Below are positions 17,244 through 26,336 of a DNA stretch of 64,000 bases, piece after piece. A program made the translations under genes and the position numbers. A model generated the notes under the pieces. It was not told the origin of the DNA and searched no databases. It worked only from the letters and a program-made list of their open reading frames with translations. Source of the DNA: Palsa-89 sp963824345 (GTDB taxonomy: Bacteria; Acidobacteriota; Terriglobia; Bryobacterales; Bryobacteraceae); contig CAWGOZ010000020.1 of the NCBI GenBank assembly GCA_963824345.1, forward strand, positions 248,001-312,000. Reading direction: 5' to 3'. Every line of letters begins with the position of its first letter. Position 1 is the first letter of the stretch.

Positions 17244-18615
17244 CGGGACCGTTGTATCCGCGGATAAGACCCTGGCGGCGGACGTGTTGATCGAGGGCGA
17301 GACCATCAAAGAAGTCCGTCCCGGCATTCCGCTGGAGCCCGGGCACGAAGCGCTGGACGCAGCAGGGATGCTGCTATTACCCGGCGGCATCGACGCGCAT
17401 ACGCATCTCGACATGCCGTTTGGCGGAACAACCTCGAGCGACGATTTCGAAACCGGGACGCGCGCGGCGGCCATCGGCGGCACCACCACTATCGTCGACT
17501 TCGCCATCCAGGCGCGCGGAACCAAGATGCGCGACGCTCTGGACACCTGGTGGAAGAAGGCGGAATCGAAGGCGTGCATCGATTACGGCCTGCACATGAT
17601 TGTCACCGACCTTCCCGAGGCGGGTCTCGAAGACATGGACGACATGGTGCGCGAGGGCGTGGCCAGCTTCAAGCTCTTCATGGCGTATCCGAACGTGCTG
17701 ATGGTGGATGACGCAACGATCTTTCGCGCCTTGCGGCAGACGTCCAAGAATGGCGCGCTGATTTGCATGCACGCCGAGAACGGCAGCGTGATCGACGTCA
17801 TCGTGCGCCAGGCGCTGGCCGAAGGCAAGACCGCGCCCATTTATCACGCGCTCACCCGTCCCACGCTGGCAGAGGCCGAAGCGGTGCATCGCGCCATCGC
17901 GCTGGCGGAGATGGCGGGCGTGCCCATCTACATCGTGCATCTGTCGTCGGAGGACGCATTGAACCAGGTGCGCGAAGCGCGCGACCGGGGCTTGCCCGCG
18001 TTTGCCGAAACCTGTCCGCAGTATCTACTGCTCTCCATCGACGACATGAACGTCCCAGGCTTTGAGAGCGCCAAGTATGTCTTTACGCCGCCGCTGCGCG
18101 AGAAGGAGAATCTAGGGAAGCTGTGGGACGGCCTGAAGACCGATAACCTGCAAGTGGTCTCCACCGATCATTGCCCGTTTTGTTTCGAAGATCAAAAAGC
18201 GCTGGGCAAAGACGATTTCACGAAAATTCCCAACGGCGGCCCCGGCATCGAGAATCGGCTGCAGCTGCTGCATCATCACGGAGTGAACGCGGGCAAAATC
18301 ACGCTGAACCGCTTTGTCGAAATCGTATCCACGGCGCCCGCGCGAATTTTCGGGATGTGGCCCAAGAAAGGCGCGATCGCTGCGGGGAGCGACGCCGACA
18401 TTGTGGTGTGGGATGCCAAAGCCGAGCACCTGATCAGCGCAAAGACGCACCACATGCGCGTGGATTACTCAATGTTTGAGGGCTTCCAGGTGCAAGGTAA
18501 CGCCCGCCAGGTGTTCTCGCGCGGCGAGCTGATCGTCGAGTACGGACGATACGTCGGGCGCGCGGGGCGCGGACAATATTTGCGCCGTGCAGCGCGGGGA
18601 GGGGCATGGACCTAG
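17224..18615 (+). CDS. hydA: Dihydropyrimidinase / D-hydantoinase
   Basis: A 463-aa amidohydrolase-superfamily enzyme that opens dihydrouracil/dihydrothymine to N-carbamoyl-beta-alanine (hydantoinase activity possible). GGIDAHTHLDMPFGG near residue 55 carries HxH. ASFKLFMAYP near 148 holds the lysine expected to be carbamylated. MHAENG near 182, IVHLSSEDA near 238 and STDHCPF near 314 complete the dinuclear site. ATG at 17224 overlaps preA by 20 bp, and the 3' end overlaps the transporter by 10 bp, so the four genes form one transcriptional unit. Confidence 0.93.
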   Translation: MGLLIRNGTVVSADKTLAADVLIEGETIKEVRPGIPLEPGHEALDAAGMLLLPGGIDAHTHLDMPFGGTTSSDDFETGTRAAAIGGTTTIVDFAIQARGTKMRDALDTWWKKAESKACIDYGLHMIVTDLPEAGLEDMDDMVREGVASFKLFMAYPNVLMVDDATIFRALRQTSKNGALICMHAENGSVIDVIVRQALAEGKTAPIYHALTRPTLAEAEAVHRAIALAEMAGVPIYIVHLSSEDALNQVREARDRGLPAFAETCPQYLLLSIDDMNVPGFESAKYVFTPPLREKENLGKLWDGLKTDNLQVVSTDHCPFCFEDQKALGKDDFTKIPNGGPGIENRLQLLHHHGVNAGKITLNRFVEIVSTAPARIFGMWPKKGAIAAGSDADIVVWDAKAEHLISAKTHHMRVDYSMFEGFQVQGNARQVFSRGELIVEYGRYVGRAGRGQYLRRAARGGAWT

Positions 18616-19997
18616 CGCAGCAAGAAGTCCTTCAGCGCGAATCGAGTCTTTACAACAAAGACCTTGCGCCAGTGCCCATGGAGAGGCGCACCTGGGGCAT
18701 TTATAACTACGCCTCGCTGTGGGTGGCCATGAGCGTGTGCATTCCCACTTACATGCTGGCCTCCGGGCTGATCGCCGGCGGCATGAGCTGGAAGCAGGCC
18801 ATTGGGACAATTTTGCTGGGCAATATCATCGTTCTGATTCCGATGATTCTTAACGCGCACGCGGGCGCCAAATACGGCATTCCGTTTCCGGTGCTGGTGC
18901 GGGCGTCCTTTGGAGTGCGCGGAGCCAACGTGCCGGCCGTCCTGCGAGCGCTGGTGGCTTGCGGATGGTTCGGAATTCAATCCTGGATCGGCGGCCAAGC
19001 CATTTATACGATGCTGCAAGTGCTGTGGCCGCGCGCGGCTTCGAGCGTGTGGACCCCGTGGGTCTGCTTCTATTTGTTTTGGCTGCTCACCATGGCGGTG
19101 ATCTGGCGCGGCATCGAAACCATCAAGTTCCTGGAAGGCATCGGCGCGCCGTTCATGCTCGCGGTGGGCCTGCTGCTGTTGTGGTGGATCGCGCGCAAGG
19201 CCGGCGGACTCGGTCCGGTGCTGCACACGCCGAGCAAGTTCCAAACCACCGGCCAGTTCATGCACTTCTTCATTCCATCGTTGACAGGCATGGTCGGATT
19301 CTGGGCTACGGTGGCGCTGAACATTCCCGACTTCACTCGCTACGCGAGATCGCAGAAGGCGCAGATGATCGGCCAGGCGCTGGGGCTTCCGCCCGCCATG
19401 ACCATTTACTCGTTTATCGGGGTCGCGGTGACGTCGGCGTCGGTGATCCTGTTCGGCCAGGCGATTTGGGATCCGGTGGCGCTGCTGGCGCGCTTTCATG
19501 AACCGGTGATCGCTTCCATCGCGCTGGTGGCGCTGCTGGTGGCTACTTTGAACACCAACGTCGCGGCCAACGTGGTCTCGCCATCCAACGATTTTTCGAA
19601 CTTGAATCCGCGGCTGATTTCCTTTCGCACCGGCGGACTCATCACAGGCGTGGTGGGCGTGCTGATGATGCCCTGGAAGCTGCTGACGGATTTTCAAAGC
19701 TACATTTTCGGATGGCTGGTCGGATACTCGGGCCTGCTTGGACCCATCGCCGGAATCATGATCGCGGACTATTTTCTGGTGCGTCACACCCACCTTGACG
19801 TTGGCGAGCTCTACAACCCGCGCGGCATTTATCGCTACGGCCACGGCGTGAACTATCGGGCCATCGCCGCACTGGCCGCCGGCGTGGTGGTGGCGTTAAT
19901 TGGCCTGCTGGTCCCTGGGCTGCGTTGGCTGTACGATTACGCCTGGTTTGTGGGATTCCTGGTGGCTTCGTTGACCTATTGGATTTCGATGCTGTAG
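18606..19997 (+). CDS. NCS1 family nucleobase/hydantoin:cation symporter
   Basis: A 463-aa inner-membrane NCS1 permease with about twelve hydrophobic segments, related to Mhp1, allantoin and uracil/cytosine permeases. Family landmarks: RRTWGIYNYASLWVAMSV near residue 28, GAKYGIPFPVLVRASFGVRG near 80-100, RALVACGWFGIQSWIGGQA near 107-125, LNTNVAANVVSPSNDFSNLNP near 310-330 and ADYFLVRHTHLDVGELY near 385. It ends the pyrimidine operon, so a pyrimidine, hydantoin or allantoin substrate is likely; the sequence alone does not decide which. Confidence 0.92.
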   Translation: MDLAQQEVLQRESSLYNKDLAPVPMERRTWGIYNYASLWVAMSVCIPTYMLASGLIAGGMSWKQAIGTILLGNIIVLIPMILNAHAGAKYGIPFPVLVRASFGVRGANVPAVLRALVACGWFGIQSWIGGQAIYTMLQVLWPRAASSVWTPWVCFYLFWLLTMAVIWRGIETIKFLEGIGAPFMLAVGLLLLWWIARKAGGLGPVLHTPSKFQTTGQFMHFFIPSLTGMVGFWATVALNIPDFTRYARSQKAQMIGQALGLPPAMTIYSFIGVAVTSASVILFGQAIWDPVALLARFHEPVIASIALVALLVATLNTNVAANVVSPSNDFSNLNPRLISFRTGGLITGVVGVLMMPWKLLTDFQSYIFGWLVGYSGLLGPIAGIMIADYFLVRHTHLDVGELYNPRGIYRYGHGVNYRAIAALAAGVVVALIGLLVPGLRWLYDYAWFVGFLVASLTYWISML

Positions 19998-20011
19998 CCG
20001 TTAGGAAACCA

Positions 20012-20046
20012 GCCCGTTTTTCCTTGACAAAGCCGTGAAAACGGGC
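20012..20046. terminator. Inverted repeat after the NCS1 gene, possible terminator
   Basis: GCCCGTTTT at 20012-20020 is perfectly complementary to AAAACGGGC at 20038-20046 across 17 nt, 15 bases past the permease stop. The stem has a G/C base and a T/A top, so it could work as a terminator for the pyrimidine operon, but no T-run follows. The loop contains a TTGACA that could be a -35 element for the next gene. Confidence 0.35.
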
Positions 20047-20052
20047 AAAACT
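20024..20052 (+). promoter_or_regulatory. Candidate promoter for the TonB receptor
   Basis: A perfect -35 hexamer TTGACA lies at 20024-20029. The sequence 17 bp downstream is AAAACT (20047-20052), a weak -10; ACTTTAAT follows shortly after. It is about 75 bp ahead of the receptor start codon. Only the -35 match is convincing. Confidence 0.3.
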
Positions 20053-20126
20053 TACTTTAATCCGCTCGGGTTTGTTGCTGCCGGATTGAAGGCTGAACTT
20101 TGTGCGTTCGGCGTCAAGGGGATTGA

Positions 20127-23100
20127 ATGCTCATCAGATTGTGGACTAGCGCTCTTGTTGTTGGTTTTCTTACCTTCGCTGGGGTTTCGTCGGTTTACGG
20201 GCAAGCCACCGGAAGCATTTCAGGAACGGTGTCGGACCCTTCAGGCGGTGCCGTGCCTGGCGCGAAGGTAACGATCACCGCCCCAGCCACGGGGCTGTCC
20301 CGGACTTCCACCACCAATGAAAGCGGCGAATACATCGTTCCCCTGCTGGGCGTCGCCAACTACACCGTGCAGGTGGACTTACAGGGCTTCCAGACCGCCA
20401 AGGCGGAAGACATCCGGCTGCAAGTGGATGAGCACCGGGAGTTGGATTTCAAGCTGACGCCAGCGTCTGTTCAGACTTCCGTGGAGGTGAACGCGACTGC
20501 CGTCTCGATTCAAACCGCGGACGCCACGCTGGGCCAGGTGATTAGCACCCAGCAGGTCGCCGATCTTCCTTTGAATGGGCGCGACTTCGTACAGCTTGCG
20601 ACGCTGACGCCGGGCGTGAGCCAGGAAACCAATCCGAGCAGCTTTTTTAACGGCGGTCCCAGCAGTGAAGCATCCGCCCGCGGGTCGTATTCTCTATCGG
20701 TAGGCGGATCGCGCGCCAACAGCACAGACTGGCTGTTGGATGGCAACGATAACAACGAACTGAACGTCCGGCGCGATTTCGATTCTCTCTTCCATCGATT
20801 CCATCCAGGAGTTCAAGGTTCTCACCTACAACTACTCGGCGGAATGGGGAACGCGCGGAGGTCCGACCGTTCTGGTCACCACCAAATCGGGAAGCAACGC
20901 GTTCCATGGAAGTCTATTCGAATTCCTACGCAACACCGATCTGGATGCACGCAGCTTCTTCGCCGCCAATACCGAAAAGTTCAATCTGAACCAGTTCGGC
21001 GCGTCGTTCGGCGGACCCATCAAGAAAGACAAAGTCTTCTTCTTCATGGATTACGAGGAGAAGTATCAGCGGCACGGGATTCCGTTCACGGGCGTGATGC
21101 CCACCGTGGCCATGCGCAACGGCAATTTCACCGACAATGCTTTCGGGCAGCCGAACACCATCCAATTGAACAACCCGACACAAAGCACACCGACGCCTTT
21201 TATGTGCAATAGCGCGGGCAATCCATTGCCCACCGCCGCGAATGGAAGCCAGCAGCCAGGCACACCCTGCAACATAATTCCGCAGAGCCTGATCAGTCCG
21301 ATTGGCCGGGAATTCACCAACCTGTACCCTCTTCCCAACACGAACAATGCAGCGCTCGGGTACAACTACGTGAGCGAACCGGTGAGGAGCCTGAACGAAG
21401 GAAAATTCGACATCCGGCTGGATGAGAACCTTTCGGCAAAGGATAGCTTCTTTGCGCGCTTCAGCTACGATCAGGCCGAGTCTCACGTTCCCGGCGGGGC
21501 TCCGGATTTGGCCGAAATGGGGTCTTTTGCCAGCAATCAAGGCATTATCAACCATGCCCGTAACGCGGTCATTTCCGAGACTCACCTTTTTTCGCCGACT
21601 ACGGTGAACCAGATCAGCTTCGGCTACAACCGCATCTTCGACTACATCACGTCGCAGGGGCAGGGTAGCTACCTAGCGCAGGCCTTTGGCATCCCCAACG
21701 CCGATCTCGGTGGCGCCGTTAGCACGGGCCTTACCTCGGTGGCAGTATCAAGCCCCTACTGGTCCCTGGGCGATCGGGGTTACACGCCGTTCGTAGGCGG
21801 CACCAACGTCTGGACTTTCTCGGATTCGCTGGATCTGGTTCGCGGCAGCCACGATTTCCGTATCGGCTTCAATCTCCGCGCTAATCAATTGAATGCCGTT
21901 GCCGTTGGATTTCCCAATGGATACTGGGTGGTGGACGGCCAATATACCGGGGATGCGGCGGCTGACTTGTTGACTGGTTCGACCTTCATCGGGCTCCACG
22001 ACCAGGAGTTCGGCGGCACCGTTACGGGCCGGCGCTGGAAATTGAACCGTCCCTTCGTCGAGGACACTTGGCGCGTCGGCAAGAGTCTAACGTTGAACCT
22101 CGGGTTAGCGTGGGCGCTGATGACTCCCCAAACCGAGGTGGGCAATCGCATGTCGGATTTCGATCCTGCCACCGGACAGTTCCTCATCCCCGGTGTAAAC
22201 GGAATAGGCGCGAGCGCCGGGATCAGGATGGATTGGACCGCTTGGGAACCTCGCGTCGGCGCTGCCTGGAAGCCCTTCGGCCGCGGCAATACAGTGGTTC
22301 GCGGCGGCTACGCCATCTTCCACGACTCCTCGTGGAACCAGGGCGATCAGGGCTTGTGGCAGAATCCTCCGTTTTACGGAGAATCGTTCGAGGAAGGCGG
22401 CAACATGTCGCAGGGCTTTGTCACGTACAGCAGCCCTCCCGTTCCGGCCGATTTTGAAGGCACCATCCTATCGCAGGACCGAAACTTCAAACAGGGTAGA
22501 GTTCATCAGTTCAACGTCAACCTGGAACAGCAGATCCCGGGACAAATCGTGCTGACGGCAGGCTATGCCGGATCGCGTGACTCGCATATTCTGGGATACG
22601 GCAACGACATTAACGTAGGATCTCCGAGCGCCTGCGGAACGGTGAGTGGATACACGCTCGGCTGCGGTCCCGGCGGAGCGGCCTTCGGCTACCCTTATTC
22701 CGCATTTCCTGGCTCCGACATTCAGGAGATTTTCGACGCTGGGAAGGCCCACTACAATTCGCTCCAACTTAAGGCCGAAACTAAGAGCGCACGCTACGGC
22801 ATCTACGCGCTCGTCAGTTACACGTATTCGCGCTCTTATGATACCGGCTTCAGCGACGGTCTGAACACCCTCATCGGCGCCACCTACTTCCCTCTGCCGA
22901 ATTGGCAAAAGCTGGACTGGGGACTTTCGCAGATCAACCTGAACAACAATTTCACTGGGAGCATCATTTACCAGCTTCCCTTCGGCAAGGGCCGGAAATG
23001 GGGCGGAAACTGGAACGGCGTCACCAACGCGCTGGTAGGAGGCTGGGAAACCACCGTGATCGAACATGCCACTTCCGGCTTTCCCATATTCGTAGTCGAC

Positions 23101-23514
23101 AGCGACAACAGCTCCGGCGCGGGTTTCACGAACGGGAATTTCCAATCCCTCATCCGCCCGAATATGACCTGCAATCCCGTGCTGAGCCATCCCACGCTGT
23201 CCGACTGGTTTAACGCAAGCTGCTTCTCGCAGCCCGCGGACGGAGAACTCGGCAACGCACCGCGAACCCCGCTCTCCGGCCCGGGTTTCGTGAATACCGA
23301 TTTCTCCGTCATCAAACACTTCGCGTTGCCGCGCGAAGGAATGCGGCTTGATTTTCGCGCCGAGTTCTTTAATTTGTTCAACCACCCGCAGTTCGGCGCA
23401 CCCGGCGGCAACAACTACGGGGCGGATTTCGCCGCTCTTTCGACATTCAACGTCGTCAACTACACGGTGAACAATCCGCGCCTGGTTCAGTTCGGCCTCA
23501 AGCTCGCGTTCTGA
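20127..23514 (+). CDS. TonB-dependent receptor, Oar-like, with carboxypeptidase-regulatory domain (frameshifted)
   Basis: About 1128 aa if read through one frameshift. A signal peptide (to about residue 25) is followed by the carboxypeptidase-regulatory domain GSISGTVSDPSGGAVPGAKV with GEYIVPLL, then a plug with LPLNGRDFVQLATLTPGV and a long outer-membrane beta-barrel. The barrel ends ...RLVQFGLKLAF, with the C-terminal Phe usual for BamA export. The frame breaks at about 20763: dropping one A from CTGAACG restores NELTSGAISILSSIDSIQEF, a conserved segment of this family. After the shift, SFGGPIKKDKVFFFMDYE is intact. It probably imports large substrates or oligomers; the neighbouring nucleoside hydrolase hints at nucleosides, which is inference. 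Confidence 0.85.
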
Positions 23515-23535
23515 AGTTTGAGTTAGACTCAATTG

Positions 23536-24588
23536 ATGACGCGGCTCGCGATTGCGCTGCTGCTGGTATGTTCCATCGCCTGGAGCCAGCCGCGCCGCAA
23601 AATCATTATCAACGAAGATTGTTCCGGACCCGGCGGCAGCAACATGCAGACGCTGGCTCTGCTGATCCAGTCCCCCAAGGTGGAAGTGCTGGGCATCACC
23701 GTGGCCAGCGGAGACCAATGGCGCGACGAAGAAGTTGCGCATACGCTGCGACTGCTCGAGATCATGGGCCGCAGGGACATTCCGGTGATGAGCGGCGCGG
23801 CGTTTCCCTTGGTGCGCACCCGCGAAGAGGCACTCCAGTGGGAGGAACGCTACGGACGGGTGTCCTACACGGGCGCCTGGGACCAGCGCTGGTGGCACGA
23901 GCCGTTTGTGGTGCCGGCTCTTCCGGAGGGTTCGCCCTCCACCAAGCCTTCTGACGAAGACGCGGCGCACTTCCTGGTGCGGATGGTGCACAAGTATCCG
24001 CACGAAGTCTCCATCTATGAGGGCGCGCCTATGACCAACCTCGCGCTGGCGATTTCGCTGGATCCGCAATTCGCCGCGCTGGCCGAGGAGCTGGTCTTCA
24101 TGGGCGGCAGCCTGAATCCGCAGACCAACGATCCGGAGTTCGCAAATAACCCGCGTCACGAATTCAATTTCTGGTTCGATCCGGAAGCCGCGCACATCGT
24201 GCTGCGGGCGCCCTGGCGGAAGATCACCTGCACGCCCGTCGACATTTCGATCCAGGCCCGGCTATCGCCGGAGATGGTCAAACGCATCAATACCAGCGGG
24301 ACCCCGTTGGCGCGCTACATCGCTCGCTATTATGTGGAGGGCCCCGGCTACGACTATATGTGGGACGAACTAGCCGCGGCAGCGTGGATCGATCCGTCGC
24401 TGATCACCCGCCAGGAGACCCGCTACATGAGCGTGGACATCGACCATGGAGCCGGATACGGCAACACGCTGACCTGGACCGAAGCCGAAAAGCCAAAAAC
24501 AGCGGCGCAACCGGTTGCAATCCAAGTGGATTTAGATAAGGAAAGATTCTACGAAATGTTCGTGAATCTGATGTCCGCAGCACACTGA
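23536..24588 (+). CDS. Secreted nucleoside hydrolase-like protein
   Basis: About 350 aa. A signal peptide (residues 1-18, ending AWSQ) precedes an inosine/uridine-preferring nucleoside hydrolase domain, which would cleave ribonucleosides to base and ribose. Conserved points: GITVASGDQW near 53, PVMSGAAFPL near 85, VFMGGSLNP near 190, and EFNFWFDPEAAHIVL near 211-225 with Asn and Asp ligands. The N-terminal Ca-binding loop is unusual: NEDCSGPGGSN at about 26-36 instead of DxDxxxDD, so some ligand Asp residues are replaced. ATG at 23536 follows an in-frame TTG. It lies 21 bp after the TonB receptor, implying periplasmic or outer-surface nucleoside breakdown. Confidence 0.85.
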   Translation: MTRLAIALLLVCSIAWSQPRRKIIINEDCSGPGGSNMQTLALLIQSPKVEVLGITVASGDQWRDEEVAHTLRLLEIMGRRDIPVMSGAAFPLVRTREEALQWEERYGRVSYTGAWDQRWWHEPFVVPALPEGSPSTKPSDEDAAHFLVRMVHKYPHEVSIYEGAPMTNLALAISLDPQFAALAEELVFMGGSLNPQTNDPEFANNPRHEFNFWFDPEAAHIVLRAPWRKITCTPVDISIQARLSPEMVKRINTSGTPLARYIARYYVEGPGYDYMWDELAAAAWIDPSLITRQETRYMSVDIDHGAGYGNTLTWTEAEKPKTAAQPVAIQVDLDKERFYEMFVNLMSAAH

Positions 24589-24604
24589 CGAATGAGCGGA
24601 TAGA

Positions 24605-25273
24605 ATGCAGCACACTCCGATGACTCTCCACGCGGTAACGGCCAACCGTTTATTTGTGTTTGATATGGATGGCACGTTGCTGATGAGGACGACGGCGTGT
24701 ATCGAGATTGCGAAAGTTTCGGGCACTCTTGACCAGCTTCATCTTTTGGAACGGCAGTTTGCCGCAGGCGAAATAGACGCATTTTGTTTCGCCCGGAGTA
24801 TCGGCGCGCTGTGGGGGATGGTGGACGAACAACTTGTTCGGAGGGCGTTTGAAGCGACGCCCAAGCTGGGTAATATAAAGACCGTCACCAGCCTAATACG
24901 AAGCGGCGGCGGGAAATCCTGCCTCATCACAATGTCACCGGATTTCTATGCACGTTTATTTTACGAGTACGGCTTTGATTTCATCGCAGCCTCTGAATTT
25001 CCGACGAGTCCCGGTGAGGAAGTAAGACGCGAGAATATTCTGAGCCCCAAGGACAAAGCAACAATCGCGCGGGAGTGGTGCGAGCGCCTCGGCTTCGAGT
25101 TGAAGCAGTGCGTGGCTTTCGGGGACTCCATGTCTGACTACCCGCTGTTCAAAGAGCTCGATCACACCATCGCAATAAACGGCGACTCGACGCTGAGGAA
25201 CCTGGCTCGCTACTGTTACGACGGCGGCGATTTGCACGATGCGTTCTTAACTATTTGTCACGCTCTGATCTGA
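24605..25273 (+). CDS. HAD-superfamily phosphatase (phosphoserine phosphatase-like)
   Basis: A 222-aa HAD-IB type hydrolase. Motif I is FDMDGTLL with Asp20 and Asp22; motif II is the Ser in LITMSPDF near 110; the Lys is in LSPKDKATI near 152; and motif III/IV is GDSMSDYPLF near 175. A small helical cap lies between motifs I and II. It resembles SerB-like phosphatases, but the substrate is not determined. It follows the nucleoside hydrolase by 16 bp and overlaps the next gene by one base at TGATG, so it is probably co-transcribed. ATG at 24620 is an alternative start. Confidence 0.78.
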   Translation: MQHTPMTLHAVTANRLFVFDMDGTLLMRTTACIEIAKVSGTLDQLHLLERQFAAGEIDAFCFARSIGALWGMVDEQLVRRAFEATPKLGNIKTVTSLIRSGGGKSCLITMSPDFYARLFYEYGFDFIAASEFPTSPGEEVRRENILSPKDKATIAREWCERLGFELKQCVAFGDSMSDYPLFKELDHTIAINGDSTLRNLARYCYDGGDLHDAFLTICHALI

Positions 25274-26163
25274 TGCTTGCGGCGGCAAATTTCTGGATGT
25301 GTTTGGCGGGGCTGGTCTATCTTGCCGCCGGGCTTTTTACCCTACGAAAAGAGATCGGCGCGGTTCGCGGCTGGGACAAGCTCATAGCCTTAGGCTGTGT
25401 CTTCGTCGCCGTTTCGCTCGCAGTATTCGCGCCCGAGCATTTCCGCGGCCCCGACTTTGTCCAGAATATGGTGCCGGCCTGGATGCCGGGGCACTCGTTC
25501 TGGGCGTACTTTGTGGGATGCGCGCTGCTGGCGGCGGCTACCAGCCTTACTGCTCGGAAGTTCGTAGGCTGGTCGTCCACCCTGCTGGGATTGATGTTCT
25601 TTCTTTTTGTATGCATGATCTACTTACCGTCCGCGCTCAGGCATCCCACGCATCGATTCGCGTGGGCCTACGCGCTCAGGGATCTCTCTTTCGCCGGCGG
25701 CGCATGGGCTCTCGCCGGATTACAAAGCCGCACTTCGTCGCCGCGACAATCGAAATGGATGATTCTGTTTGGGCGCGCGGTGGTAGCGATTGCCGCGATC
25801 TTTTTCGGCGTGGAACATTTTCTTCATCCAGAGTTTGCTCCCGGCATTCCTTTGGAGCAAATGACACCGACGTGGGTTCCATTTCGGAGCGTATGGGGAT
25901 ACCTGGCGGGAGCGATCCTGCTGGCCGCCGGAATCGGATTGACCCTGAATAAACACTCTCGGATAGCGGCAGCCTGGATTGGCGCACTGATGACCGTCCT
26001 CAGTCTATTCCTCTATCTGCCTATTTTGATCCTTGCCTTGGGCGGATCGGCGGCAGAGTTCAATGACGCGTTAAACTACTTCTCGGACACGTTGCTCTAC
26101 GCCGGGGCAGCGCTTGTCCTGGCATCGGCGTTGCCGCGCGATGCGTTGCATGCGGCGGGTTAG
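25273..26163 (+). CDS. Integral membrane protein with internal duplication
   Basis: About 296 aa with roughly eight hydrophobic helices and no recognised catalytic motif. The two halves are related. In the first half, EHFRGPDFVQNMVPAWMP precedes FWAYFVGCALLAAA. In the second, EHFLHPEFAPGIP and MTPTWVPFRSVW precede GYLAGAILLAAG. This looks like a tandem duplication of a four-helix DoxX-like unit; assignment to DoxX is tentative. ATG at 25273 overlaps the previous TGA as TGATG, so an upstream in-frame TTG was not used. The 3' end overlaps the antisense CWC gene by 4 bp. Confidence 0.7.
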   Translation: MLAAANFWMCLAGLVYLAAGLFTLRKEIGAVRGWDKLIALGCVFVAVSLAVFAPEHFRGPDFVQNMVPAWMPGHSFWAYFVGCALLAAATSLTARKFVGWSSTLLGLMFFLFVCMIYLPSALRHPTHRFAWAYALRDLSFAGGAWALAGLQSRTSSPRQSKWMILFGRAVVAIAAIFFGVEHFLHPEFAPGIPLEQMTPTWVPFRSVWGYLAGAILLAAGIGLTLNKHSRIAAAWIGALMTVLSLFLYLPILILALGGSAAEFNDALNYFSDTLLYAGAALVLASALPRDALHAAG

Positions 26164-26336
26164 GGGCCGGCCGCGCAGCCGCGCTCTTCCAGAGCCTTGG
26201 TCAGGCAGTCGCGGCACAAGCACCCTTTCGCGCCGGCGTCGGGAAGCGGTAAAATGTTCGGAAGTTCCGCGCACCAGCAGCCCTTTTCCGGCTCACAAGA
26301 CATGGGCGCTTTACATCGCGAGCAGAGAATCTCCAC
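26160..26336 (-). CDS. Small cysteine-rich CWC-type protein
   Basis: A 58-aa minus-strand frame from GTG 26334-26336 to TAA 26160-26162. It has the signature of the cysteine-rich CWC family: CSRC near residue 5, Cys14, GCWCAELPNILPLP (19-32), then GCLCRDCLTKALEE (38-51). Eight cysteines in this spacing suggest a zinc-binding fold; no biochemical function is established to my knowledge. It is convergent with the membrane protein gene and overlaps the likely 5' end of adenosine deaminase on the other strand. That overlap argues for a later add start or real antisense overlap. Confidence 0.75.
   Translation of the reverse strand: MEILCSRCKAPMSCEPEKGCWCAELPNILPLPDAGAKGCLCRDCLTKALEERGCAAGP

Noticed and set aside
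15903..17579. 558-codon open frame on the minus strand opposite preA
   Set aside because: It has no family resemblance, and the plus-strand preA/hydA genes carry full catalytic motifs here. It is a GC-rich shadow frame.
18612..19844. 410-codon minus-strand frame opposite the NCS1 permease
   Set aside because: Composition is dominated by Arg, His and Gln, as expected from reverse translation of a hydrophobic protein.
20127..23514. UGA-encoded selenocysteine as the explanation of broken frames
   Set aside because: All breaks change frame by one base; none is an in-frame TGA with conserved sequence continuing in the same frame.
22468..24195. 575-codon minus-strand frame opposite the TonB receptor and nucleoside hydrolase
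   Set aside because: It spans two unrelated real genes and their intergenic gap, so it is not a coding unit.
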